This document shows positions 41,700 to 52,958 of a DNA stretch of 64,000 nucleotides, piece by piece. The stretch covers positions 1 through 64,000 of the forward strand of contig JAFAQY010000075.1 in the NCBI GenBank assembly GCA_019261985.1, written 5' to 3'. Source of the stretch: Bryobacterales bacterium (GTDB lineage: Bacteria > Acidobacteriota > Terriglobia > Bryobacterales > Bryobacteraceae). The notes below the pieces were generated by a model that saw only the letters and a list, made by a program, of their open reading frames with translations, did not search any database and was not told where the DNA came from. How positions within the stretch are numbered: position 1 is the stretch's first letter; each line of letters starts with the position of its first letter. The position numbers and the translations under genes are program-made.

Positions 41700-42893
41700 T
41701 TAGAAAAGCATGTCGAAATCACGCCACCTTTGATTTGGCGTATTCAGCAGCGCCGCGCAAATCACTAGCGACCATTGGAAGCAGCGGTGAGCGTCGTTCT
41801 GCTGAACTCGAACGTAGCCATGCTCAAGATAGGTCTTGTTGCGCGTGGAGGCGAGGTTCCGCACGGCACCCTCGATGGGTTTGAGATCGAAGGCGTCTTC
41901 CAATTGAAGCCGTTGCAGCCCGCAGTTGAAATCGATTCGATCCGTGGCTGGGTGAATCCCGATCGCAAGTAGCCGCATCTGAGTGGCGCATTCCGCCGCC
42001 CGGTAGCAACGCAGCACGGAATCGGTGAAGCGGTGTTCAATAATGCGGCGATTCGCGTTCGCCAATGCGTCTGCGACAACCAGCGCGCCCGACTCCAAAA
42101 CACGCTGTGTCCAGCCTTGGCTGTGGGATATGGATTCGAAATTCTGCTCGTCCCGGATCTCTTTGACAAGGGCGCTGATACGGGCCGCGCTCTTGGAAAT
42201 GCGCCCGACCGTCTCCGCTAGAGGCGCCAACAGCGAATTTTCCGCATATTCAGAAGATTTGCACGCTTGGTGTGCAAGCGCATGCCCGGCCTGGTCATAG
42301 TCGAAATCGTCCCATTGTGAGAGGGCGGTGATCGAAGTGCGAAGAAATTTCCAGGGGGCCGCGTTAGACGGCAGATGTTCGGCCAGACCTGCCGCAATCC
42401 GGATCTGTCCTGACCGAGCAGTCGCTAATACCTCTTCGGCGGTCGCGCGATCGCGGATCTCAGATGCTATGAAGTTCTTCTCCCAGACGCCGTCTTTCGC
42501 CTTTACGTACATGGGCATGACTTGCGTGGGGAGATAGGCCATAGCAGTTTGAAACAAGGACGCGCTCATCGGATTGGTTCCACCAGTGATGCCGACATAC
42601 ACGCGGTCGTATTCTTTGCCGGCGATTTCGCCGATAAAGGCACGAATTTGCTCGTACGTGCGCAAAAAGTCGAAAGGATCAAGTTCCCGGCACCCGGCCC
42701 AGTTGATTCGCGGATCGTCAATACTTTTGCGGATTTGATCTACCGAATCCTTGGGATGGACGGCATCTGGGGCACCTCGATCACCGTGTACGAGGTAAAC
42801 ATCAACGGCCGATTCCGTCGTCAGTATGGCCGAAAGCGCGTCTGGGCACCCACCCACACTGGTACCAACCGGAAAGATCGCGGCGACTCTCAT
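41700..42893 (-). CDS. CARF-HEPN ribonuclease (Cas02710/Csm6-like), type III CRISPR accessory
   Basis: A 397-residue protein starting at MRVAAIFPVGTSVGG; the ATG overlaps the csm4 stop (ATGA). The N-terminal half is a CARF domain with the ligand-binding loop YVGITGGTNPMSASLF (residues 99-114) as in TIGR02710/Csx1/Csm6 proteins. The C-terminal half carries RCYRAAECATQMRLLAIGI (about 295-313), characteristic of Cas02710 proteins, and the HEPN active motif R-x6-H in TRNKTYLEHGY (Arg351, His358). In type III systems, Cas10 makes cyclic oligoadenylates after target RNA binding, the CARF domain binds them and the HEPN domain then cuts RNA unspecifically. Here it is the only visible effector besides the RAMP complex. 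Ligand ring size is not readable. Confidence 0.85.
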   Translation of the reverse strand: MRVAAIFPVGTSVGGCPDALSAILTTESAVDVYLVHGDRGAPDAVHPKDSVDQIRKSIDDPRINWAGCRELDPFDFLRTYEQIRAFIGEIAGKEYDRVYVGITGGTNPMSASLFQTAMAYLPTQVMPMYVKAKDGVWEKNFIASEIRDRATAEEVLATARSGQIRIAAGLAEHLPSNAAPWKFLRTSITALSQWDDFDYDQAGHALAHQACKSSEYAENSLLAPLAETVGRISKSAARISALVKEIRDEQNFESISHSQGWTQRVLESGALVVADALANANRRIIEHRFTDSVLRCYRAAECATQMRLLAIGIHPATDRIDFNCGLQRLQLEDAFDLKPIEGAVRNLASTRNKTYLEHGYVRVQQNDAHRCFQWSLVICAALLNTPNQRWRDFDMLF

Positions 42894-43774
42894 GCAGCCT
42901 CCAAAGGCCACACCAGCGGCACTGAGAATCCGAGGGCGTAGTGAATCGCCTTCGGCATTTCCGCGCGCGGCATTGGAATCATCGAGCCACACCAGGGCTT
43001 GGGGGGGCGTTCTGTATGGAAAACGGATCCGGGCGTTAGCATCAGGACCGAGCCTTTAAACACATTAGAAACGGCGTTGGCATGGAATTTCGGATAAGTC
43101 ACATGTGTGCGCCAGACGCCCAAAGTCGGATCATTAGACGCGGGAACGAAATGGCTAAGAACTGTGAATGCGTTCGGGCTTGGAACATCGTCAAGCCAGT
43201 CGCAACGCTCCGGTGGTCCGCCGATATGGAACGCGCCGAGGCCGCTCGAACTCTTCTTGCCGAAGCCCGTAAGCGCCAGCGCATGGAAGCACGCTAAGAT
43301 CTCTTTCATGTATCGATCCGAGCGGATGTAAACGCTTGCGGTGTCGAACTGCTCGTTGAGGTGCTGAACGTCCGTTTCAAAGAGCTGGCCTTCGGCCGCC
43401 GACCCGCGTTCGCGGTCAATCGCTGTCCGCACGCGTGAAGAGGAATTTATCGCCTTTTCAATGGGCTTGGGAACCTCAGTTTCTCCTCGCATTAAACTGC
43501 GGAAAGAAACGTCTGGCAGATACAAGGGGGGTTTGAGTTTCTTGCCCGACTGAGGAAATGTGGCGTGCATCGGCAGAGGCATGAGGTCACCGGGAAATGC
43601 ATCGGAAAGGACAAAAGGCGGCTGGTCGCCTTCGTGAAACTCATCCAGCATGGACTCGAATGTCTCTGGGAACAACTCCAACCATCGCCAACAGATGAAA
43701 CCGAAGAGCGAATCCGCCCGCAACGGCGTGGCCCAGGGCGCGCGAGGGCTCAGGCGTAGCCGCCACGTATTCAT
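42890..43774 (-). CDS. csm4: type III-A effector subunit Csm4 (Cas5-like RAMP)
   Basis: A 294-residue RAMP protein. The opening MNTWRLRLSPRAPWATPLRADSLFG-FICW has the Csm4/Cmr3-type PLRADSLFG strand; the Gly-rich loop ALTGFGKKSSSGLGAF (about residues 165-180) is the RAMP signature of Csm4, which binds the crRNA 5' tag together with Cas10. DVSFRSLMRGETEVPKP is also in place. It overlaps csm3 by 4 bases at its start and the CARF-HEPN gene by 4 bases at its end. The position normally taken by csm5 after csm4 is empty. Confidence 0.85.
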   Translation of the reverse strand: MNTWRLRLSPRAPWATPLRADSLFGFICWRWLELFPETFESMLDEFHEGDQPPFVLSDAFPGDLMPLPMHATFPQSGKKLKPPLYLPDVSFRSLMRGETEVPKPIEKAINSSSRVRTAIDRERGSAAEGQLFETDVQHLNEQFDTASVYIRSDRYMKEILACFHALALTGFGKKSSSGLGAFHIGGPPERCDWLDDVPSPNAFTVLSHFVPASNDPTLGVWRTHVTYPKFHANAVSNVFKGSVLMLTPGSVFHTERPPKPWCGSMIPMPRAEMPKAIHYALGFSVPLVWPLEAA

Positions 43775-44430
43775 AAGGTCACGTCTGCCAGCTTGACCTT
43801 TTTCGGTTCAGAGAAGTTCCGGATTCCAATCCGCCCAGAGCCGCGGCTGCCGCCTGCGCCGAGCGAGTCGTATCGTTGCAGGACGGCGAGCGCGTGTTTT
43901 AGATTCTCAACCATCACGGTCTCGTCATCGCCTTCGTATACCTTCAGCACCAGCTCTACCGCAAACTTTGCGCCCGCGGCCACGCGCTCCTGTGTGCGCG
44001 GATGTTCGGCCAAGCCCCGGTTCCGATCGATAATATTTTCCGTCTTCACCTCGAAGACGGGATTATCCTTGCAGAGCTTTCTGTACTCCTCCGTAAAATG
44101 TGCATCGCGAACTGTTAGCCTTGCGGTGCCGCAGTCCGCGCGCGTGTTCATGTGCGCCCCAAAAACCGGGCACACTTGACAATTCCTTTTTCCACACCCA
44201 CAGGGCTTGCCGTGATTGCAGAGGCCGTGCTCCTTTTCTAGAGTGCTCCGCAACTTTCCTTTCAGGCTCGAGCCCGGAATGTAAGGCTCTCCGCTTACGG
44301 GATCTTTCAGCGACATTAGATTGGGATCGACGCCGCCAATCTCAAGTCCGCCGCTGGCGCCGCCAATCCGCATCCCATCGAGTAGTTCGATTTCAAACTT
44401 GATTTCAACAACACTTGTCCACTTGGGCAT
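43771..44430 (-). CDS. csm3: type III-A effector subunit Csm3 (Cas7 backbone, target-RNA nuclease)
   Basis: A 219-residue Cas7-type RAMP. The block LEIGGVDPNLMSLKDPVSG followed by YIPGSSLKGKLRSTLE (about residues 29-65) is the Csm3 signature, with Asp35 in the place of the catalytic Asp that cuts target RNA at 6 nt steps. A Cys-rich loop, CGCGKRNCQVCPVFG (about 92-106), and the terminal RAMP loop DSLGAGGSRGSGRIGI (about 189-204) are also typical. Several copies form the backbone along the crRNA. The start lies 6 bp after csm2 and its end overlaps csm4. Confidence 0.93.
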   Translation of the reverse strand: MPKWTSVVEIKFEIELLDGMRIGGASGGLEIGGVDPNLMSLKDPVSGEPYIPGSSLKGKLRSTLEKEHGLCNHGKPCGCGKRNCQVCPVFGAHMNTRADCGTARLTVRDAHFTEEYRKLCKDNPVFEVKTENIIDRNRGLAEHPRTQERVAAGAKFAVELVLKVYEGDDETVMVENLKHALAVLQRYDSLGAGGSRGSGRIGIRNFSEPKKVKLADVTL

Positions 44431-44435
44431 TTACC

Positions 44436-44933
44436 TTAGTCCTTAGCCGGGAAATATGCTACAACTGCTTCAAAATGAGGCATGAAGCCGCTTTTGAAGC
44501 TTTTTTCGTCGCCTACTGCATCGACATTGCAATCGATGAATCGTTTGAACGTTGCCGGGATCGGGTTATTGGAGCGCCCGGCCCTATCCGCCGCGAATGC
44601 TTTTAGCCGGGCTATTTCGGGTTTAATCTCCTCAAACGGGGCGCCATACCCAAGGCGCTGCAATTGTCTCTTCGCGTGATCATAAAAAGCCCGAAGCTGG
44701 TGGCGCCGAAGGCCGTCTGCTTCGAAGCGCGAAGCAATTTCTTCAGCTTTCCCTTTAAGTAATTCAGCCTGCATATAACCCTTACTGTCGAAGTACTCCG
44801 GGTAATTGGGAGGGAACAGACTCTGGCCTGAGCTGCTTTGCCCAGGACCATCCGGCCGCGGGCCGCCTCCACGACTGTGCGGTTTTTCATCCCGAAAGCC
44901 GGCCTTACCGAAAGCTTCCCGCATGTCAGACAT
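44436..44933 (-). CDS. csm2: type III-A small subunit Csm2 (Cas11)
   Basis: A 165-residue protein. The first 45 residues are Gly/Pro/Ser-rich and look disordered; then comes the Csm2 helical domain: FDSKGYMQAELLKGKAEEIA, RFEADGLRRHQLRAFYDHAK and, near the end, SFKSGFMPHFEAVVAYF. The position between cas10 and csm3 confirms the assignment. Csm2 subunits line the target RNA in the Csm complex. The extended N-terminus is longer than in many Csm2 proteins. Confidence 0.82.
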   Translation of the reverse strand: MSDMREAFGKAGFRDEKPHSRGGGPRPDGPGQSSSGQSLFPPNYPEYFDSKGYMQAELLKGKAEEIASRFEADGLRRHQLRAFYDHAKRQLQRLGYGAPFEEIKPEIARLKAFAADRAGRSNNPIPATFKRFIDCNVDAVGDEKSFKSGFMPHFEAVVAYFPAKD

Positions 44934-44957
44934 CCTTACTCTCCTCTCCTGCGCCGC

Positions 44958-46457
44958 TCAGCGTCGCATAGCGCACCACAAAACCTGCATGTTTCCAGAG
45001 GCGTCCGGGCGATAGGAACGCCTGTTTAACAAAGCGCTTGGCCTCCCCGGTGAGGTTGCGTTCCACTTGATAAAACAGGCGCGAATGCCGCGCTCGTCCC
45101 CCTTTACCCAGCGATCATGTAAATTCATGATGTTGTAAAGCAGAGCGCTCTTAATCTGGCCTGAAGTATGAAATTTCGCAAGCTTGTCTCCTGATGCGTA
45201 CACTTCGTCGAAATCGGACCACGAAATGGTTGCGCCCAGAGCATGGATGCTATCGCGGTGTTCTTTCGCCTGGTCAAGTGCGTCCTTGGCTTCCTCCGAT
45301 TTGGTAAGAATGTGCTGGCGCGGCTTAGCAAGTGCACACCCAGCCGAAAACGTTAATCGGTCACCTGAAATGCCGCGAAATTCGTTCCGCCATTCCACCG
45401 CGAACTTGAGAGCATCGTTCCAGGGGCCGATCAAAAACAGATCGTCGCCGCCGCCGTATACCGGATATAAATTCGGAAAGCGCGTTTGGAGCAGCTTCGT
45501 GATCCCAGACGTAAACGCCTCGTCAAGCAGTCTACTGAGCCCCCACGTACGCTGGGGATTTCCCTCGAGCTTAGAGAACTCCTGGCCGATCCGGTCGGCA
45601 TCGATCCGTAGATACGCGAGATACTGCCGTCCGGCGGAACGTCTGGCCAGTTGTTCAAAAGTCGCCAGTCCGTCACCTTCAACAGGCGCGTGCGAAATCA
45701 GAGGAATCGGAATCTCGCCCTGCGAAGAGGCGGTCCATTTTTCTCCGAGGACGGCGATCGAACCGCGCGGCGAGCGGCCTAGCCCCGCGCGCGTGCCATG
45801 GAGCAACGCTTTGCCTAATTCGCGATCGTCGACGCACGTCTGACAAAGCTGAACGCGCACGCCATCGTCTTCCTCGTTATTCAGCACCGCGGTTGACCCA
45901 CAGCCGTCGCATTTCGCGGCTTGTGTGGCGCGGAAGCAAAAACAATTCGATGCCCAGCCACAGTCGGTTTGCACCGCATTTGCCAGCGGCGTTCGTTTCC
46001 GGTGCCCCATCGCGTGACGAAGGCCGTCAACCGGAATCTTGCCATCGCTGAACTCCGCGCCCGCCAGATGAAAGACCAGTTCGCCGTGGTAGGTCCTCAA
46101 AAGGTCGCCGTCAAGTTCACTCTGCAACGAGGCCAGGCGCTGCCCCCAATCGGCGCAAAAGCCGGCAACTACTAGAAATCTGCCGCCCGCGGAATAAAAT
46201 ACCTTCGCTCCTGCCTCACACAAGCGCTTCTCTACCGTAGCAGCGACCAACTTCGTTAAGGCGAGCACCCGAAATGAGCGGGCTCTCAAGCGGCGCGCGG
46301 CCCCACCCGCGCCGGGCACAGGCCGCAGCACGAACTGTTGAATTCCGGAAAAATCGCCTTCGATCGCGATCCCGGTGCGTGGCCAATCGGGACTGCGCCC
46401 GGGACCCACAGCTGCGCTGCCACTCCATGCCGCAAGCGCGGCATCCAAATTGTCCAT
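44958..46457 (-). CDS. cas10: HD-less Cas10/Csm1 with active-looking GGDD cyclase
   Basis: A 499-residue Cas10; typical members have 700-850. The protein begins, after a 28-residue leader, with the first Palm domain (GIAIEGDFSGIQQFVL, residues 29-44). The zinc-binding pair is present: Cys183/Cys186 and Cys205/Cys208 in CDGCG and CQTC. The second Palm domain has LRIDADRIGQEF (283-294) and the cyclase motif YGGGDDLFL with GGDD at 336-339, so cyclic oligoadenylate synthesis is expected. The N-terminal HD DNase domain is missing, and upstream sequence (77 bp, then aconitase) cannot encode it. Csm2 follows after 24 bp. It is the first gene of the five-gene operon and the large subunit of the complex. 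Confidence 0.92.
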   Translation of the reverse strand: MDNLDAALAAWSGSAAVGPGRSPDWPRTGIAIEGDFSGIQQFVLRPVPGAGGAARRLRARSFRVLALTKLVAATVEKRLCEAGAKVFYSAGGRFLVVAGFCADWGQRLASLQSELDGDLLRTYHGELVFHLAGAEFSDGKIPVDGLRHAMGHRKRTPLANAVQTDCGWASNCFCFRATQAAKCDGCGSTAVLNNEEDDGVRVQLCQTCVDDRELGKALLHGTRAGLGRSPRGSIAVLGEKWTASSQGEIPIPLISHAPVEGDGLATFEQLARRSAGRQYLAYLRIDADRIGQEFSKLEGNPQRTWGLSRLLDEAFTSGITKLLQTRFPNLYPVYGGGDDLFLIGPWNDALKFAVEWRNEFRGISGDRLTFSAGCALAKPRQHILTKSEEAKDALDQAKEHRDSIHALGATISWSDFDEVYASGDKLAKFHTSGQIKSALLYNIMNLHDRWVKGDERGIRACFIKWNATSPGRPSALLNRRSYRPDASGNMQVLWCAMRR

Positions 46458-46534
46458 TTCGGTTAATGTAGCAAATGATCAAGAAATACGGAATACTCCT
46501 ACGTTTGGCGTGGGTGTATAGCCGCTTTAATTCT

Positions 46535-49180
<2,646 letters not shown>

Positions 49181-49715
49181 GGGATAGTGCTATTTTAGCC
49201 TGCGCGTCTCCCAAATTGGAGGGAAAATCGCCCAATCCGTCGCGTCCGAAATTGCGGGGAATTGCAGATGACGGCCAGTCTTTCACGCCTACGACGCTAA
49301 TTTAGCCTGCGCTGAAAGCACTCCGATGGCGCCAGCGGCGCAAAACTCAGCATCCGCCGGAACAGAACAAACAACACCGAGAGACAAAGAGCGCAATAGC
49401 CTAGGCGCGGGGAACGGAACCAGTGAACGCGCAGGCGGACGATAACCGAACAGCCCCGCGGCGCGGATAAGAAGCTGAGGCGTTATTGAGTCCCAAAAAG
49501 TCGGACAATTCCGAAAACGTTGGGGTCCGAAATTGTTCAGGTACTAATGATAGTACTAGTACTTCTATCGACTTACGGCCGCGTTTCTATGTGGGCAATT
49601 AGTTGCGCGCTTCCGGAACGCTGGGTTATCGCGGTAGCGGGCAAACTCCTCCATCGAGCGGAATTGGCCGTAACAAGGGTATTTCAACTAGGTTTAGGCA
49701 AGCCGAGGGGTAAGA
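49181..49715. other. 535 bp intergenic region with a palindrome, no gene
   Basis: I see no protein-like frame here. A perfect 12-base palindrome AGTACTAGTACT lies at 49552-49563, preceded by GTACTAATGAT, and a looser inverted pair (GTCGGACAATTCC and GGGGTCCGAAATTGTTC) lies at 49501-49537. These are candidate regulator sites for the PEP-CTERM gene that follows, or for the divergent aconitase. Confidence 0.4.
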
Positions 49716-50285
49716 ATGAAGCATTTAGCGATTGCGATTACAATTACACTGGCAGGGCTTCCTGCTTTTGCCGGCGTTATTAGCGTCGACGAAAACGGTA
49801 ATGGCATTGGTACCGCTTCGAGCGGGTTCTTGGCAAACGATCCAGGTCCAGGCGGCCTTCCCAACGTGCTGACGTATTTACTGCCGTTCGCCGGAACCCA
49901 AGGAGATGTGCTCATCGGAGGTCCAAGCGATGGCGGCTTGATCTTTGACGTAGTTCGTTTCAATGGCAACGGCACCCTGATTTTCTATTCGGATAATGTG
50001 CCAACGGCGGACTCCCTAGCTGACACTCCGGGGCCGCCCGGATTTCTTTACCTGAACACAGCGTTTGCCTCGGAGGTTGGTCCGGAGGGTCAGAACAGCG
50101 CTGTTTATACGCCGGGGCCGGGACAGCCCGGCTTTGACGCTTCACTTCCCTCATACACATTGGTCAGCGATGGAACTATTGGAGCGGCCCCAGAACCCGG
50201 CGCTTGGCTGCTTCTGACCACAGTGCTCGGAATTACGGCATTAACGATGACTCACGTGCGCAAGCGCGGCGCTCTCCGGCGCTGA
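49716..50285 (+). CDS. PEP-CTERM-type secreted protein
   Basis: A 189-residue exported protein with signal peptide MKHLAIAITITLAGLPAFAG and a C-terminal sorting signal: AAPEPGAWLLLTTVLGITAL followed by a basic tail (RKRGALRR). This is the tripartite PEP-CTERM layout (Pro-Glu-Pro, membrane helix, Arg-rich end) recognised by exosortase. The middle is Gly/Pro/Asp-rich beta sequence without known domain. The protein is probably released to the cell surface or extracellular polymer. No exosortase gene is in the window. A PGPGG/PGPPG word recurs three times. Confidence 0.82.
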   Translation: MKHLAIAITITLAGLPAFAGVISVDENGNGIGTASSGFLANDPGPGGLPNVLTYLLPFAGTQGDVLIGGPSDGGLIFDVVRFNGNGTLIFYSDNVPTADSLADTPGPPGFLYLNTAFASEVGPEGQNSAVYTPGPGQPGFDASLPSYTLVSDGTIGAAPEPGAWLLLTTVLGITALTMTHVRKRGALRR

Positions 50286-50764
50286 GCGTTGCCAGACGAG
50301 CCTGGAAGAGAACAAGCGCAATACGCTACGGAAGAATCGGTCGCGCGATGCCCGGGTCGTTGGCATAACGCGTTCACGCTTGGCCTTTCGCGGCCGCTTG
50401 GCGGATCTCTCCGAACAAGCTCAAAGCACTGGCGACCGCCGGCGGCTGATGGGGCCTTAAGCGCTCCAAGGCCCCTTTTAAAAACCGTTCTCCATGGTGA
50501 GGTGGTCGCTCCACTTCTCACCAACGCTTGCCAGAGCCGGAATCAACCCACGCGTTTTTTCTGATGAATCTTTCAGCGGCGGCTGCTTTAGCCGGCGCGA
50601 GGCGGATGATTCGTAGGCCATAAGCCGAACCCGGACCATCCGGCGGACTGCCGCGCGATAATGGCCAACAGCGGCACAAGGGCGGCGCGGCCCTTACTTG
50701 CTTGGAACCGGCCCTGGCCGGCCGCGTCACGCTCCGTTGTCCGCCTTTGCGAGGAGCGGTTAAC
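50286..50764. other. intergenic region, one terminator-like hairpin, no gene
   Basis: About 480 bases between the PEP-CTERM gene and cysE. Short open frames exist on both strands but none resembles a known protein. The hairpin at 50451 is described separately. Confidence 0.4.
50451..50479 (+). terminator. candidate rho-independent terminator
   Basis: GGGGCCTT, nine loop bases, AAGGCCCC, then TTTT. An 8-base-pair perfect stem followed by a T run. It lies 166 bp after the PEP-CTERM stop, in the direction that would end that transcript. Confidence 0.6.
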
Positions 50765-51430
50765 ATGTTCGGCGCAATCCGCGAGCAGATTCAGACCGTA
50801 TTCGACCGCGATCCGGCTGCTCGCGGCGTGCTGGAAATTGTCCTGTGCTACCCGGGCTTTCATGCCGTTCTCTTGCATCGGGTGGCACATGCTCTGTACC
50901 AGCGCCGCCGGTACACCATGGCCCGCATGGTAAGTCAGCTTTCGCGCACGCTGACCGGGATTGAGATCCATCCGGGGGCGCGGATCGGCCGCCGGTTCTT
51001 TATCGATCACGGAATGGGCGTGGTCATCGGCGAAACCAGCGAAATCGGCGACGACGTGCTCTGCTATCAAGGCGTAACGCTCGGCGGCACGGGCAAAGAC
51101 ACGGGAAAGCGCCACCCGACCATCGGCAATGGCGTTGTGATCGGCACCGGCGCGAAGATTCTCGGCAATATTCGGGTCGGCGAATACGTGAAGGTTGGCG
51201 CGGGTTCTGTGGTCGTGCGGCCCGTGCCGGATCATTCAACGGTGGTGGGCGTGCCGGGCCGTATCGTGCGCGGCGTGGATGCCGACCTCGCCCTGCTCGA
51301 ACACGGCCGCTTGCCTGACCCCGAAGGACAGGCGATCGAGGAATTGACTCGCCGTGTCGCGGAGCTCGAAGCGCAGCTAAAATCAGTGTTACGGGACCTG
51401 ACCGATGCGAAGACTGCTGCGCAACGTTAG
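50765..51430 (+). CDS. cysE: serine O-acetyltransferase
   Basis: A 221-residue left-handed beta-helix acyltransferase that makes O-acetylserine for cysteine synthesis. The helical N-terminus ([20 protein letters not shown], then [11 protein letters not shown]) is followed by the hexapeptide coils [60 protein letters not shown] and [10 protein letters not shown]. The C-terminal helix ([14 protein letters not shown]) could form a coiled coil. The ATG has AGGAG at good spacing. The last 26 bases overlap the start of the matrixin gene. Confidence 0.95.
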   Translation: MFGAIREQIQTVFDRDPAARGVLEIVLCYPGFHAVLLHRVAHALYQRRRYTMARMVSQLSRTLTGIEIHPGARIGRRFFIDHGMGVVIGETSEIGDDVLCYQGVTLGGTGKDTGKRHPTIGNGVVIGTGAKILGNIRVGEYVKVGAGSVVVRPVPDHSTVVGVPGRIVRGVDADLALLEHGRLPDPEGQAIEELTRRVAELEAQLKSVLRDLTDAKTAAQR

Positions 51431-52001
51431 TGCGCTATCGCTTGTGGCGGGGACATTATTGGCCGCCGACAAGAAACCCGAGGACACGCCTTTCTGGGTG
51501 GCCCCCTGCGACAACGCCAAGACCGGCTGCCGCCCTGGCGACCTCGACCTGGCGCGATGGGCGCTTGAAAGCTGGCAGGCCGCCTCGAACGGCAAGCTTC
51601 ACTTTGTCGAAGCGAAAGTGCCTTCGCAAGCGTTGATCCGGCTGGTATGGGCTTCGCCCGCCGGAGGCTTGTACGGGGAAACAGTGCCGCTTGAAGTCAA
51701 CGGCCGGCGAGGCGCGCAGATCTTCATCGTCAATACAACCCAGGACGTGACGGATCCGCTGCTTCGAGATACGATTGTCTACCTTACGTGCCTGCACGAA
51801 TCGGGGCACGCTCTTGGTTTGCGCCACACCGATCAGTTTGCCGACATCATGTACAGTTTTCAGTTCGGCGGCGATATTCCGGAGTACTTTGGACGCTACC
51901 GGCGAAAGCTGATGAAGCGCGATGATATCAGGAAGAACTCGGGGCTTTCGCCGGCGGACCGGCAGCATTTGATGGAAGCGCTGAGTTTGGTTACCTTTTA
52001 A
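51405..52001 (+). CDS. secreted matrixin-like zinc metalloprotease
   Basis: A 198-residue protein with signal peptide ([20 protein letters not shown]) and the metzincin zinc motif [11 protein letters not shown] (His131, His135, His141) with the Met-turn DIMYSF shortly after. The length and the single catalytic domain fit bacterial matrixin-family proteases (M10A/M57-like). The mature protein would cut extracellular proteins. The C-terminal [16 protein letters not shown] helix is as expected. It overlaps cysE by 26 bases. A decayed duplicate of its 3' two thirds lies 1.2 kb downstream at 53178-53591. Confidence 0.85.
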   Translation: MRRLLRNVSALSLVAGTLLAADKKPEDTPFWVAPCDNAKTGCRPGDLDLARWALESWQAASNGKLHFVEAKVPSQALIRLVWASPAGGLYGETVPLEVNGRRGAQIFIVNTTQDVTDPLLRDTIVYLTCLHESGHALGLRHTDQFADIMYSFQFGGDIPEYFGRYRRKLMKRDDIRKNSGLSPADRQHLMEALSLVTF

Positions 52002-52092
52002 GACGCACTCGTACCGCGGGTGGACGGCGGCGGCTCGCCACTCAATGACGACGCCGTAACGCCATAAAATGGTGGTGGGAGCGAGTCGTTAG

Positions 52093-52941
52093 ATGCGGTC
52101 AAACTTGGGGATATTCGACATGTCTGTACACGCTTTCCTAACTCTCTTCGCCGTAGCGGCACTGAACGCCCAGGACCAGCCCGTCGGTAAAGGCGTTAAT
52201 CTCTACAGCACGGAAAAAGAAGTCGCGCTGGGCACTCAACTTGCGTCAGACTTTCGCCGGACGCATGCCTCGTTGGACGATGCGGCGGCCCGCGACTATA
52301 TCGAGCAGATGGGCGCGCGGCTGGTTCGCGCGCTGCCGCAGCCGCCTCCATTCACATATCATTTCGAGCTGACTACCGATTCCAGCGGGACGTTTCTCGA
52401 GCCCGCTTCGCTGCCGGGCGGATATGTCTTTGTTCCCGCGGGATTGATTTTGGCCGCGAAGGATGAAACAGAATTGGCGGGGACGTTGGCGCATGCCATT
52501 GCACACATCGCCACCCGGCATGGAACCCGGCAAGCCACGCGAGCAGCAATTGCTCAGCAGGCCACGATTCCACTGGTTTTTGTTGGTGGATCGAACGGAT
52601 ACGGACCGAGTCAGGGTGACAACCTGTTGTTACCGGTCGGCATGCTTCAATTCCAAAGAGCGTTCGAATCTGAGGCGGATATGCTGGCCGTAGGAATCGC
52701 ATTGGCGGCAGGCTATGATCCGCACGGCTTGGCGAGCTATGTTGGCCGGGTGCAAGAGGACCCCCAGCAGGCCTCGATGTCCGGATTTCCTCGCCGTGAT
52801 ACGCGAATACTGCGGATCGAGCAGGCGATTCAGGGCCTGCAGGCGAAGACTTACACCTCATCGGGCGAATTCGCTCAAATCCAAGAAGAAGTGCGCCGCA
52901 GACAGCCGCCCGCCCCTCCCAATCCTACGTTGCAGCGCTAA
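52093..52941 (+). CDS. M48-like peptidase with substituted catalytic glutamate
   Basis: A 282-residue secreted protein (hydrophobic stretch VHAFLTLFAVAALNAQ; the second ATG at 52120 may be the real start). It follows the M48/BepA pattern: EKEVALGTQLASDF, VPAGLILAAKDETELAG, the zinc motif region TLAHAIAHIATRHGTRQ and the third-ligand block FESEADMLAVGIALAAGYDP with Glu192. The zinc motif should read HExxH; here it is His134-Ala135-Ile-Ala-His138, so the general-base Glu is missing while both His ligands and Glu192 remain. It probably binds zinc but lacks normal peptidase activity, or acts as a chaperone-like protein. Downstream lies the chimeric pseudogene region. Confidence 0.82.
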   Translation: MRSNLGIFDMSVHAFLTLFAVAALNAQDQPVGKGVNLYSTEKEVALGTQLASDFRRTHASLDDAAARDYIEQMGARLVRALPQPPPFTYHFELTTDSSGTFLEPASLPGGYVFVPAGLILAAKDETELAGTLAHAIAHIATRHGTRQATRAAIAQQATIPLVFVGGSNGYGPSQGDNLLLPVGMLQFQRAFESEADMLAVGIALAAGYDPHGLASYVGRVQEDPQQASMSGFPRRDTRILRIEQAIQGLQAKTYTSSGEFAQIQEEVRRRQPPAPPNPTLQR

Positions 52942-52958
52942 AGATCGCCGTGGGAGGG

